In this document: piece after piece, positions 1 to 6,341 of the stretch
How positions within the stretch are numbered: the first letter of the stretch is position 1
Layout of the letters: each line of letters opens with the position of its first letter
Assembly: GCA_019114115.1 (NCBI GenBank)
Contig: DXGD01000267.1
Coordinates: 1 to 9,599, forward strand
DNA from: Candidatus Nesterenkonia stercoripullorum
GTDB lineage: Bacteria; Actinomycetota; Actinomycetes; Actinomycetales; Micrococcaceae
Reading direction: 5' to 3'
Length of the DNA: 9,599 nt
Position numbers and translations under genes: made by a program
Notes under the pieces: model-generated
Databases searched by the model: none
Told to the model about the DNA's origin: nothing
Seen by the model: only the letters and a program-made list of their open reading frames with translations

Positions 1-1
1 C

Positions 2-334
2 GACGATGCCGCCTCCGCACTCGGCCTTCCTGCGGAATGGTCCAAGGTGGGGCTCATCGTCCTGGGCACGTTGACCACCGCAGCGGTGACGGCGTCAGCG
101 GGGCCCATCGCCTTTGTCGCGCTGGCGGCACCCCATATTGCGCGCAGGCTCGCAGGCCGTGGTTCCTCCGTGGACCTGGTCTCCTCTGCCGCAGTGGGCG
201 CGTTGCTCCTGCTGGTCTCGGATATCATCGCGCAGTACGCGATCCCGGGGGCGTCCTTGCCGGTCGGCGCGGTCACGGTCAGTCTGGGCGGGGTGTACCT
301 CATCTATCTGCTGATCATCGAGGCCCGGCGCTGA
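2..334 (+). CDS. FecCD-family iron-siderophore ABC transporter permease (3' end only)
   Basis: This is the C-terminal part of an integral-membrane permease of the FecCD/BtuC family, which forms the channel of importers for ferric siderophores, haem or cobalamin. The frame is open from base 2, so the gene starts upstream of the window. Family hallmarks seen are the cytoplasmic loop DDAASALGLP at the very start (the usual place of contact with the ATPase), then a helix ending in GPIAFVALAAPHIARRLAGR, where the family normally has GLVxPHxxR. Two further hydrophobic helices follow, with LPVGAVTVSLGG near the end, matching the family's 'LPVGxVTxxxGxP' segment. It ends naturally with LIIEARR and TGA. 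The partner ATPase and binding protein are not in the window, and the following 143-bp gap suggests it is the last gene of its own operon. Substrate cannot be told from this fragment. The family call is secure. Confidence 0.9.
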   Translation, partial: DDAASALGLPAEWSKVGLIVLGTLTTAAVTASAGPIAFVALAAPHIARRLAGRGSSVDLVSSAAVGALLLLVSDIIAQYAIPGASLPVGAVTVSLGGVYLIYLLIIEARR

Positions 335-458
335 GGTCCTGAGCTGAGAGGCGCGGAGAGGCCGGACGCTGGAGCCAGCGGGTGAGGCGCGCCGAAGCCT
401 ACCAACACCTATGCTCAATGCCCACATGCTACCCATCAGAATCTCCAGAACCTCCGGC

Positions 459-482
459 GGCATGATTAGCTGGGATCATGCC
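459..482. promoter_or_regulatory. 8-bp perfect inverted repeat overlapping the PKS start codon
   Basis: The arms GGCATGAT (459-466) and ATCATGCC (475-482) are exact reverse complements separated by 8 bases. The right arm contains the ATG of the type III PKS gene (478-480). No convincing Shine-Dalgarno sequence lies in front of that ATG. The repeat could be an operator bound by a dimeric regulator, or an RNA hairpin that hides the start codon. Seen directly as symmetry; any function is inferred. Confidence 0.4.
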
Positions 483-1560
483 CGCGCGCATCCTCTCCAT
501 CGGCACGGCGGTTCCCGGCACTGCCATTCCGCAGGACCGGCTGCGTGATTTCTTCATCGCCCAGCCACAGGCCACCCGGCTGACCCAGCGTTACCTGGGA
601 GCCGCGTTCGACGCCGCCGGCATCGAGTCCCGCCACACTGCGTTGCCCGGGTTGCGCGGCGCTCCCGACGGCGTCTTCGTCGACGACGACGGCGCACTGC
701 TGCACCCCGGCACGCGGGTCCGCAACGACCTCTACCGCGACGTCGCCCCTTCCCTGGCTGAGGATGCGGCTCGCAGCGCGCTGGGGAGCGGAGAGATCGA
801 GCCCGGCGAGGTCACGCACCTCATCACCGTCTCCTGCACCGGCTTCTTCGCGCCCGGGATCGACTACCACCTCATTCGTGACGTGGGGCTGCCGGTGACG
901 GTCGAGCGTTCGCATCTGGGCTTCATCGGCTGCGCGGCGGCGCTTCCCGCACTGCGACTGGCCTCGCAGATCATCGACGGCCGGCCGGAGGCGGTGGTGA
1001 TGGTGGTCTGCGTCGAGCTGTGCTCGCTGCACGTCACCGACACCTCAGACGCCGATCAGGTCGTGGCCGCCTCCGTCTTCGCCGACGGTGCCGCGGCGGC
1101 GCTGCTCACCGGTCACCGCGACACCGGTCGCCCAGGTGGACTCGACCTGGGACGATTCGCCACGGCGCTGACCGATGAGGGCGAGTCCGATATGGCCTGG
1201 ACCATCGGTGACAACGGCTTCGAGATGACCCTGTCTGCCGAGGTGCCGCGCATCATCGGGCGGGAGATCCGGGACGCCGTCGCCACGTTTCTGGACGATG
1301 CGCCCACGCCGTCGATCTGGGCGGTCCATCCCGGAGGACGAAGCGTGCTGGACCGGGTCGAGAAAGGGCTGGACCTGCCGCCCGATGCGCTTCAGAGGTC
1401 CCACGGCGTCCTGCGCGACTACGGGAACATGTCCAGTGCCACGATCCTGTTCATCCTGCAGCGCCTGCTGGAGGATCCCGAGGTCACCGGCACTATCGCA
1501 GCGCTCGCCTTCGGGCCCGGGCTGACCGTGGAGTCTGCGCTGCTGCACAAGGGCAGTTAG
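478..1560 (+). CDS. Type III polyketide synthase (chalcone synthase-like)
   Basis: A homodimeric iterative condensing enzyme that extends an acyl-CoA starter with malonyl-CoA and cyclises the chain to a resorcinol, pyrone or similar phenol. It is 360 residues, the usual length for the family. The thiolase-fold catalytic triad is complete: Cys152 in GFIGCAAALPALRLA, His284 in WAVHPGG and Asn317 in DYGNMSSA. The C-terminal FGPG loop is present as AFGPGLTVE at about 344-352, and SCTGFFAPG sits at 119-127. The start at 478 is chosen because an in-frame TGA lies at 463-465, no start codon lies between, and the opening ILSIGTAVP is the conserved first strand. There is no clear ribosome-binding site, and the ATG sits inside an inverted repeat. 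The methyltransferase gene follows after 10 bases. The GCAAALPALRLA active-site block resembles bacterial alkylresorcinol/alkylpyrone synthases more than plant chalcone synthases, so long acyl starters are likely but not proven. Confidence 0.95.
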   Translation: MPARILSIGTAVPGTAIPQDRLRDFFIAQPQATRLTQRYLGAAFDAAGIESRHTALPGLRGAPDGVFVDDDGALLHPGTRVRNDLYRDVAPSLAEDAARSALGSGEIEPGEVTHLITVSCTGFFAPGIDYHLIRDVGLPVTVERSHLGFIGCAAALPALRLASQIIDGRPEAVVMVVCVELCSLHVTDTSDADQVVAASVFADGAAAALLTGHRDTGRPGGLDLGRFATALTDEGESDMAWTIGDNGFEMTLSAEVPRIIGREIRDAVATFLDDAPTPSIWAVHPGGRSVLDRVEKGLDLPPDALQRSHGVLRDYGNMSSATILFILQRLLEDPEVTGTIAALAFGPGLTVESALLHKGS

Positions 1561-1570
1561 GGCGCAGCCA

Positions 1571-2296
1571 ATGATGAATGCGTCTGGCATCCCTCAACCC
1601 CGCGTCGACCTTTCCCGGCGTGAGCGGTCGCTGCGCGAGCTGATGGACGATCCGGACTGCGACCCGCAGCGCCTGCATGCCACGCTGCGCCGCTTCGATC
1701 TCGTCAATCGCCTGGTCTCGGGGTGGGGGACCGTCTACCGCACTCGGCTGCGCAGCCTGCTCGCAGAGCTCCCGCAGCCGGCCCGGGTGCTCGATATCGG
1801 CTCCGGAGGCGGCGACGTCGTCCTGCGGCTGGCGAAGCTGGCCGAGCGCGACGGGATCGAGGTGCAGTGGGCGGGCGTCGACCCGGACCCGCGGGCGCAT
1901 CGACTCGCTCAGGACCGACAGCGGCCCGGGGTTCGGTTTCTATGCACCGACGCCGAGACGTTGCTCGACCGCGGTGAGACCTTCGACATCGTCCTCTCAA
2001 ACCACGTGCTGCACCACCTCGACGACGGCGACCTGCCGAGCTTTGCTGACACCTCGCGGCGGCTGGCCCATCACGTGGTCTACCACGGCGACATCGCTCG
2101 CGGTCGGCTCGCCTACGGGCTCTTCGCCGCAGGGATCACCCCGCTGGCTCCGGGCACTTTCCTGCGCACGGACGGACTGCGCTCCATCCGGCGGAGCTAC
2201 CGCCGGGCAGAACTCGCCGCAGCGCTCGGCCCGGAATGGGAGATCGAGGCTCCGGCGCCTTTCCGGCTGCTCGCCCGAGGCGGTGGCCTTGCCTGA
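1571..2296 (+). CDS. Class I SAM-dependent methyltransferase of the PKS operon
   Basis: A 241-residue methyltransferase with a Rossmann-like SAM-binding domain. Motif I is VLDIGSGGGD at residues 73-82. The acidic residue expected to bind the ribose hydroxyls lies in AGVDPDP (about Asp104), a CTDAE segment sits at 125-129, and FDIVLSNHVLHHL at 138-150 is the usual post-motif strand. The N-terminal 50 residues are helical-looking and include RRFDLVNRLVSGWG, which in related enzymes caps the substrate pocket. Located 10 bases after the type III PKS and overlapping the flavoprotein gene, it most likely O- or C-methylates the polyketide product. The start is ATG 1571; a second ATG follows at once (1574) and cannot be excluded. 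The ribosome-binding site is weak, suggesting coupling to PKS translation. The fold is certain; the substrate is inferred from operon position. Confidence 0.88.
   Translation: MMNASGIPQPRVDLSRRERSLRELMDDPDCDPQRLHATLRRFDLVNRLVSGWGTVYRTRLRSLLAELPQPARVLDIGSGGGDVVLRLAKLAERDGIEVQWAGVDPDPRAHRLAQDRQRPGVRFLCTDAETLLDRGETFDIVLSNHVLHHLDDGDLPSFADTSRRLAHHVVYHGDIARGRLAYGLFAAGITPLAPGTFLRTDGLRSIRRSYRRAELAAALGPEWEIEAPAPFRLLARGGGLA
2277..2280 (+). promoter_or_regulatory. Ribosome-binding site GAGG deciding a TTG start
   Basis: GAGG at 2277-2280 lies 8 bases before TTG 2289 but only 2 bases before the alternative GTG 2283. The spacing favours TTG as start of the flavoprotein, giving a protein that begins directly with its FAD-binding first strand PEVIIVGAGPVG. 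Confidence 0.5.
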
Positions 2297-3449
2297 GGTC
2301 ATCATCGTCGGGGCTGGGCCGGTAGGACTGCTGATGGGGGCTGAACTGCGGCGCTTCGGCGTGGAGGCGGAGATTCTGGAGGCGCGAGAGCATGCCGGGG
2401 CTGCCAGCCGGGCGATCGGCGTGCATGCGCCCACGCTGGGGGCGCTGGAGGAGTCCGGGCTGACCGAACGCCTGCTCGCCGAAGCGGTCACGGTAGGCCG
2501 AGGCGAGGCGAGATCCGGTTCGCGCCTGCTGGGCACAGTGCGCTTCGACCGGCTTTCCACCCGGTTCCCGTTCGTCGCGACGCTGCCGCAGCCTCAGACA
2601 GAGCGGGTGCTCGCAGCAGCGGCCCCTGAGCCTCGCCGGGGCACCCCGGTCACGGGTGTCCGGACCGAAGAGTCGGGTGTGCAGATCACCGCAGGCGGGG
2701 AGGAGCTGCGCGTTCCGCTCGTGGTGCTGGCCGGCGGAGTGCGGTCGCGTGATCTCGTCTACCGCTCGACCGAGGCGCACAGCTATCGGGACCGGTATCT
2801 GATGGCCGATCTGCCGGTAGGTGAACGCGCTGATGAGGAAGCCGCCGTCGTGCATCTGGATGCGCAGGGTGTGCTCGAGTCCTTCCCTCTTCCCGGGCAG
2901 CGGCGACGCTTCGTGGCGTGGGATCCGCCGGAAGCTCCGGGGAGGCCCGGGGGTCGGCTGGGGCGAATGGCCCGCGCGCTGGAGCTGCGCGGCGAGGCGG
3001 CGACAGCCGCTGGCCTGGCCTCTCACAGTGAGGACGGCTCGGTGCCCGGCTCCACCGCGGTGACGGCGTTCGGCGTGAGCCGGTATGTGGCCCCGAGTAT
3101 GCGCAACGGCCGGCTCTTCGTCATCGGGGACGCCGCCCACGAGGTCAGCCCGATAGGCGGGCAGGGCATGAACCTCGGACTGCTTGACGCCGCCACGCTG
3201 GCCCCGCTGCTGGCACGGTGGGTGCGCAGCGGCAACGCTCCGGACCAGGATCTGCGGACCTGGGAGAAAGCGCGGGTCACCTCGGCCCGGCGGGCGGCTG
3301 CGCTGGCCGCGATGAACACTGTCCTGGGACGACCTGCACCGGGCGCGCGCAACGCGGTGCGGGCCCAGGCGCTGCGGCTCATGCTCGGCCCTGTTGGCGG
3401 CCGCGTTTTCGCGCACGCCTACGCGATGGGACTCGACGCCGGTTCCTGA
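2289..3449 (+). CDS. FAD-dependent aromatic-ring monooxygenase-like protein
   Basis: A 386-residue flavoprotein of the PHBH/UbiH-type group A monooxygenase superfamily, which hydroxylate aromatic rings with FAD, NAD(P)H and O2. The N-terminal dinucleotide-binding motif VGAGPVG is at residues 7-13, followed by an acidic strand end (EILEARE) that binds the FAD ribose. The GD motif is FVIGDAAHEVSPIGGQGMNL at 277-296. The middle 'DG' motif, normally GADG, reads LAGG at about 147-150, so the usual Asp is replaced. It lies last in the PKS operon and overlaps the methyltransferase gene by 8 bases. In known phenolic-lipid operons a flavoprotein at this position hydroxylates the resorcinol towards a hydroquinone or quinone. 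The same frame stays open back to 1677, but that part is the methyltransferase gene read out of frame. The start is inferred from GAGG spacing; GTG 2283 is possible. Confidence 0.85.
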   Translation: MPEVIIVGAGPVGLLMGAELRRFGVEAEILEAREHAGAASRAIGVHAPTLGALEESGLTERLLAEAVTVGRGEARSGSRLLGTVRFDRLSTRFPFVATLPQPQTERVLAAAAPEPRRGTPVTGVRTEESGVQITAGGEELRVPLVVLAGGVRSRDLVYRSTEAHSYRDRYLMADLPVGERADEEAAVVHLDAQGVLESFPLPGQRRRFVAWDPPEAPGRPGGRLGRMARALELRGEAATAAGLASHSEDGSVPGSTAVTAFGVSRYVAPSMRNGRLFVIGDAAHEVSPIGGQGMNLGLLDAATLAPLLARWVRSGNAPDQDLRTWEKARVTSARRAAALAAMNTVLGRPAPGARNAVRAQALRLMLGPVGGRVFAHAYAMGLDAGS

Positions 3450-3467
3450 GGGGCCCATGTAAGTGGC

Positions 3468-3674
3468 TTGCCCGGCGGGGCCGAGGCGGGGTACGAGGTT
3501 GACCAGTTGCAGAAGCGCTGGGGTCGACCACCACGCGCCGACGGCCCGTCGCAGGTCGTTCCCACGCGATTCTCCGATGCTGAGCTGGCTGAGCTGATGG
3601 TACGGGCCCAGCGTGAGGGCATGGACCGCTCCGCAGCGATTCGTGCCGCCGTGCGCGAGTGGGCGCATGCGTGA
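3468..3674 (+). CDS. Ribbon-helix-helix (CopG-like) antitoxin, possibly 5'-truncated
   Basis: A small DNA-binding protein. The C-terminal 40 residues have the ribbon-helix-helix pattern: strand VVPTRF, helix SDAELAELMVRAQREG, turn, then helix DRSAAIRAAVREWAHA. Such proteins bind operators as dimers and neutralise a partner toxin encoded just downstream. Here a toxin-like frame follows with a 4-base GTGA overlap (3671-3674), the usual coupling. The N-terminal EAGYEVDQLQKRWGRPP resembles a block that I recall preceding the RHH domain in longer actinobacterial antitoxins, so the real gene may have begun further upstream. The frame is closed by the TGA of the flavoprotein gene at 3447-3449. Possible starts are TTG 3468 (68 residues, no good ribosome site) and TTG 3507 (55 residues, GAGG at 3495-3498 with 8-base spacing). 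The RHH call is fairly sure; whether the protein is still made is open. Confidence 0.6.
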   Translation: MPGGAEAGYEVDQLQKRWGRPPRADGPSQVVPTRFSDAELAELMVRAQREGMDRSAAIRAAVREWAHA

Positions 3675-3813
3675 TCGTTTCCCCGCCTGCGCGCAAACAC
3701 GGGATCAGCGACGACGACGCAATAGCCGCTGCAACTTTAGTTCTTGCCGGTGGGCCGCTCGACGATGAGAACCCGCAGCGTGAACTGCGAATCGGCTTGG
3801 ACACAGCAGGTCC
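3671..3813 (+). pseudogene. BrnT-like toxin, 3'-truncated at the UbiA gene boundary
   Basis: Starting at GTG 3671, overlapping the antitoxin stop by four bases, the frame encodes VSPPARKHGISDDDAIAAA, then LDDENPQRELRIGLDTAG. From memory this matches small BrnT-like RNase toxins of actinobacteria, whose pattern is an ARKHGxS..D helix, an acidic strand pair and then a 'DxxGRLLEVVV' strand. The match stops at the DTAG codons ending at 3811, just three bases before the minus-strand UbiA stop codon (3814-3816). The expected last strands and the conserved C-terminus are absent. The frame stays open to 3988, but that part is antisense to UbiA and has low-complexity Ser/Thr/Pro composition unlike the family. 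I therefore call it a broken toxin. The alternative, a chimeric 105-residue protein overlapping UbiA, is less likely. Confidence 0.5.
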
Positions 3814-4668
3814 TCAGCCCACCAGGCCCTGCCCCGAGGCCACCAGCTGCACCGCAAGGAGCAGCGCGGCGAGCATGACCAGCCTGAAAAGGGTCCGCCC
3901 GGAGTGGCCCATCGCCGTGAGTACCACCGTGACGATCACCAGCGCCACGACCAGCCCGAAGAACACCCACGCCACGCCATTGAGCTGACCCACTGCCCCG
4001 CCTCCCGGGCCCAGGGAGACGGCCAGTGCGCCGAGCAGAACTCCCGACGCAGCCAGTATCGCGGAGGGCCGGCCCCCGAGCCGGTGCGGCAGGCCGCGGA
4101 TGCCGGTACGGGCGTCGTCGTCGAGGTCGGGGAGGACGTTGGTCAGGTGGATGGCTGCGCCGAGCGCGGCACCGGCAGCCCACGCCCACCACGCCGCGGC
4201 CTGGGGCTCAGGCGAGGTCAGAGTCGGTAGCGAGGGGAACAGGCCGAAGGTGATCAGGAACGGCACGAGCGAGAAGGCACTGGCTTTGAGCCCAAGATTA
4301 TAGGACCACGCCGAGGCCAGCATCACCGCATGCCCCAGGAGCACCCAGATGCCGAGCGGTGCCGAGAGCAGCAGGGCCAGCACCAGCGCTCCGACTGCCG
4401 CGGTCCATGCCGTGCGCAGGTCCACGTCACCCATGGAGATAGGCTTATCCGCGCGACCCACGGAGCGGTCCCGGGCCGAGTCGAGCGCATCATTGGAGAT
4501 GCCGATCGAGAGCTGCCCGGCGAAGACCGCGACGGTCAGCAGGGCGGCGCGGCCCAGGTCCAGCCCAGCGGCGAGGGACAGCGCAGCAGCCAGTGCCGTG
4601 ACCACGACCGTCGGCCCGGGATGGCAGGAAGCCCATAAGCCCAGCAGTGTTCGGCGCATACTGCTCAT
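3814..4668 (-). CDS. UbiA-family membrane prenyltransferase
   Basis: An intramembrane aromatic prenyltransferase that joins a polyprenyl diphosphate to an aromatic or related acceptor. It is 284 residues with about eight or nine hydrophobic helices, the normal size. The first Mg/diphosphate motif is NDALDSARD at 59-67, followed by DKP at 74-76. The second is DLDDD at 181-185 within NVLPDLDDDARTG. Both aspartate-rich motifs look intact. It lies 58 bases downstream of the SDR gene on the same strand, probably one transcript, and convergent to the PKS operon. The opening HPGPTVVVTALAAAL resembles an actinobacterial UbiA subgroup often found near secondary-metabolite genes rather than MenA or UbiA proper, but that is memory, not a search. 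A role in prenylating the phenolic product next door is an inference; menaquinone or carotenoid elongation are alternatives. Start ATG 4668; a second ATG follows three codons later. Confidence 0.88.
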   Translation of the reverse strand: MSSMRRTLLGLWASCHPGPTVVVTALAAALSLAAGLDLGRAALLTVAVFAGQLSIGISNDALDSARDRSVGRADKPISMGDVDLRTAWTAAVGALVLALLLSAPLGIWVLLGHAVMLASAWSYNLGLKASAFSLVPFLITFGLFPSLPTLTSPEPQAAAWWAWAAGAALGAAIHLTNVLPDLDDDARTGIRGLPHRLGGRPSAILAASGVLLGALAVSLGPGGGAVGQLNGVAWVFFGLVVALVIVTVVLTAMGHSGRTLFRLVMLAALLLAVQLVASGQGLVG

Positions 4669-4726
4669 GGTGCCACGGCCCCCGCCTTCACCCGGCCTGC
4701 TGAGAGGGTGCTCGCCACGGCACGGC

Positions 4727-5398
4727 TTACCAGGAGAGCTCCTTGCGCGGACGCACCTGGATCTCGGTCAGCTGGGTGTCGGGGCTCGCCGTGATCGCCT
4801 CCACCACGGCGCGGGCCACAGTAGATGGCTGGATCAGCTCGGAGCGTTCGACGTCGCCGGTGAACATCGGCGTGTCCGTGGGGCCAGGGAAGACTGAGGT
4901 CACCCGAACGCCGTTGTCCTGCTCCTGATGTCGCAGCCCGTTCGCCAGCGCGCGGAGGGCGTGCTTGGTGGCTCCGTAGAGCGTGTTCCTGGGCAGCGGG
5001 GTCACCCCCGCGCCGGAATTCAGGAAGACGACGGTGCCCTGCGAGCGGCGCAGCAGGTCCAGGCCCTCACGCACCAGCTCGGCCCCGGCCGTGACGTTGA
5101 GGGCGAAGGCGTAGCTCCAATCCTCGTGGGTGGCGTGCTCCACTGAACCCGGAGGGATCATCCCTGCGGCGTGCACCAGCGCATCGAGGCGCTCCGGCAT
5201 GAGATCAGGATGGGGGAAACGGGTGAGATCGGCCTCGTAGGCTTCGACGCCCGGACAATCGGCGGCAAGCTCCTCCAGGGCCGCTGTGCTCCGGGCCACT
5301 GCTCGGACATGCCATCCCTGCTCAGCAAGCTGACGTGCGATCTCTCGCCCGATACCGCTGCTTGCCCCGGTGACGAGGGCTGTTCTCTTCTCTGGCAA
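4727..5398 (-). CDS. Short-chain dehydrogenase/reductase (classical SDR)
   Basis: An NAD(P)-dependent oxidoreductase of 223 residues, slightly shorter than the usual 250. The cofactor motif TGASSGIG is at 10-17, an acidic DLT at 58-60 contacts the adenine, and HAAG at 76-79 stands for the usual NAG. The catalytic tetrad Asn101, Ser128 (FLNSG), Tyr141 and Lys145 (YGATK) is complete, and PGPTDTPM at 171-178 is the substrate-loop segment. Basic residues Arg32 and Arg36 after the second strand suggest NADPH preference. The start is TTG 5398, supported by AGGAG on the minus strand with 9-base spacing and by the family's usual first strand ALVTGASSGIG. It probably heads an operon with the UbiA prenyltransferase, and could reduce or oxidise a keto/hydroxyl group in the same pathway. 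Substrate unknown. Confidence 0.92.
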   Translation of the reverse strand: MPEKRTALVTGASSGIGREIARQLAEQGWHVRAVARSTAALEELAADCPGVEAYEADLTRFPHPDLMPERLDALVHAAGMIPPGSVEHATHEDWSYAFALNVTAGAELVREGLDLLRRSQGTVVFLNSGAGVTPLPRNTLYGATKHALRALANGLRHQEQDNGVRVTSVFPGPTDTPMFTGDVERSELIQPSTVARAVVEAITASPDTQLTEIQVRPRKELSW

Positions 5399-5407
5399 GA
5401 TCCTTCA

Positions 5408-5412
5408 CTCCT
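5408..5412 (-). promoter_or_regulatory. Ribosome-binding site AGGAG for the SDR TTG start
   Basis: Read on the minus strand, AGGAG is followed by 9 bases and then TTG at 5398-5396. No ATG or GTG in this frame lies nearby, so this site decides the start of the SDR. Confidence 0.7.
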
Positions 5413-5456
5413 ACTTAGTTGATCCGTATCTTCTCGTCCTGCCCCTTAACTTTGCC

Positions 5457-5505
5457 AGTACCGGTACTCAATTTCCTTCTCCAAGCTCTGGATCGACACT
5501 CAATT
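5457..5505. promoter_or_regulatory. Candidate divergent control region: palindrome plus repeated octamer
   Basis: AGTACCGGTACT at 5457-5468 is a perfect 12-bp palindrome. The octamer ACTCAATT occurs at 5466-5473, overlapping its end, and again at 5498-5505, a 32-base offset of about three helical turns. The region lies between the minus-strand SDR/UbiA pair and the plus-strand export operon, and is visibly more AT-rich than the genes. Read on the minus strand the octamers contain TTGAGT, which could serve as -35 elements for the SDR; TAAGGG 17 bases after the nearer one is only a weak -10. Regulator unknown. Confidence 0.35.
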
Positions 5506-5566
5506 GCGTGCCCTTGAGCCGAGACTGTATGCGCGCTGGATCCATTATCGGCGTGCACATCGTCTA

Positions 5567-5572
5567 GAGGAG
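5567..5572 (+). promoter_or_regulatory. Strong ribosome-binding site GAGGAG of the export operon
   Basis: GAGGAG followed by 9 bases and ATG 5582. It is among the strongest Shine-Dalgarno sequences in the window and marks the first gene of the surface-export operon. Confidence 0.75.
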
Positions 5573-5581
5573 TAGCTACAT

Positions 5582-6325
5582 ATGGACACACCCTTTGAGA
5601 GTCTGTTCGACGACGGCCCCGAGCCCGAGTCGCCAGAGCCGGAGAAGCCGCGCCGCGAGGGGAAGCGCCGGCTCTTCATGGGCTTCGGGATCTTCTCCCT
5701 CATCGGCGCACTGCTCGTCGCCGCCACCATGCTCGACTGGGCGATCATCGATTTCGGTGACGCCAGTGGCGGGAAGGACAACGGAGGTATCGGCGGTCCT
5801 GACCCTGGCAAGGACACCGCGTACAACATCCAGGTTTCGACAGGTCAGGAGAACACCGCGGCCTCCGTCGAGAACTGGGTGGAAGCGAACCCGATACCCG
5901 AGTCGATGCGCATCCCCGGTGCTGACCGGCTCAACCCCGGGGGCAAGGCCGCCACCGTGAATCTGCCCGTGCGCAATGACTCGGATAAGGCCGGTTCCAC
6001 TTTGACGCTCAAGCTGGACAACACCTCCGAGGACCCCAACGACGCCGACAAGGCCTATGCCAAGCTCCTGCGCTTCGACTACGCCGAGGTGGATGACGCC
6101 TCCACGACCCCCACCGAGTGGACACCGCTGGGCAAGGGAGAATTCGATGAGGTGACCGGCAGCACGTCAATCGCCAATCTCGGGGATCTGGAGCCTCGTG
6201 AGGGTCGCGTCGTTGTCCTGCGGGTCCGCCTGGTCAATGGGCCGGACGCCGACGCCACGAATGCCGCCAACGGTGGTGGTGTCGGGCTGCAGGCCCGCTT
6301 CGACGGTGCGAGCAAGGACGCCTAG
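5582..6325 (+). CDS. TasA/SipW-substrate-like membrane-targeted protein A
   Basis: A 247-residue protein, first of four in the operon. Residues 1-30 are a long cytoplasmic tail, first acidic and proline-rich (DDGPEPESPEPEKP), then basic (RREGKRR). One hydrophobic segment follows at about 31-55, continuing into DWAIIDFGDASGG, which resembles the region after the h-domain in SipW-processed TasA-type proteins. A Gly/Asp-rich linker (60-80) leads to an Ig-like beta domain: LNPGGKAATVNLPVRNDS at 117-134, KLLRFDYAEVDD at 161-172, then LGDLEPREGRVVVLRVRL at 200-217. The 'PG..V.V.V.N.S' pattern is typical of TasA/CalY and of actinobacterial alternate-signal exported proteins. No LPXTG sortase signal is present, so it is either cleaved and secreted or kept as a type II membrane protein. 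It likely acts as a surface or fibre subunit with genes B and C. The strong GAGGAG supports the start. Confidence 0.65.
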   Translation: MDTPFESLFDDGPEPESPEPEKPRREGKRRLFMGFGIFSLIGALLVAATMLDWAIIDFGDASGGKDNGGIGGPDPGKDTAYNIQVSTGQENTAASVENWVEANPIPESMRIPGADRLNPGGKAATVNLPVRNDSDKAGSTLTLKLDNTSEDPNDADKAYAKLLRFDYAEVDDASTTPTEWTPLGKGEFDEVTGSTSIANLGDLEPREGRVVVLRVRLVNGPDADATNAANGGGVGLQARFDGASKDA

Positions 6326-6341
6326 CAGGTCCGCAAGCACC

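Noticed and set aside
367..380. Short palindrome CGCTGGAGCCAGCG after the FecCD gene as a terminator
   Set aside because: Only a 2-base centre, no T-tract, and no further stem; not enough to call a terminator.
1677..2288. Possible N-terminal extension of the flavoprotein by 204 residues
   Set aside because: This stretch is the methyltransferase gene read in another frame; the translation is Ser/Arg/Thr-rich noise, and the FAD-binding strand begins right after TTG 2289.
2136..3668. 510-codon open frame on the minus strand opposite the flavoprotein gene
   Set aside because: It is antisense to a clear FAD monooxygenase, rich in Arg/Pro/Gly/His and without any recognisable motif; a typical high-GC shadow frame.
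3814..3988. Continuation of the toxin-like frame to its first stop
   Set aside because: The bases are antisense to the conserved UbiA gene and encode a Ser/Thr/Pro-rich tail unlike any toxin C-terminus.
6198..6341. N-terminal extension of protein B
   Set aside because: It overlaps the end of gene A out of frame, shows shadow-type composition, and would bury the hydrophobic export segment far from the N-terminus.
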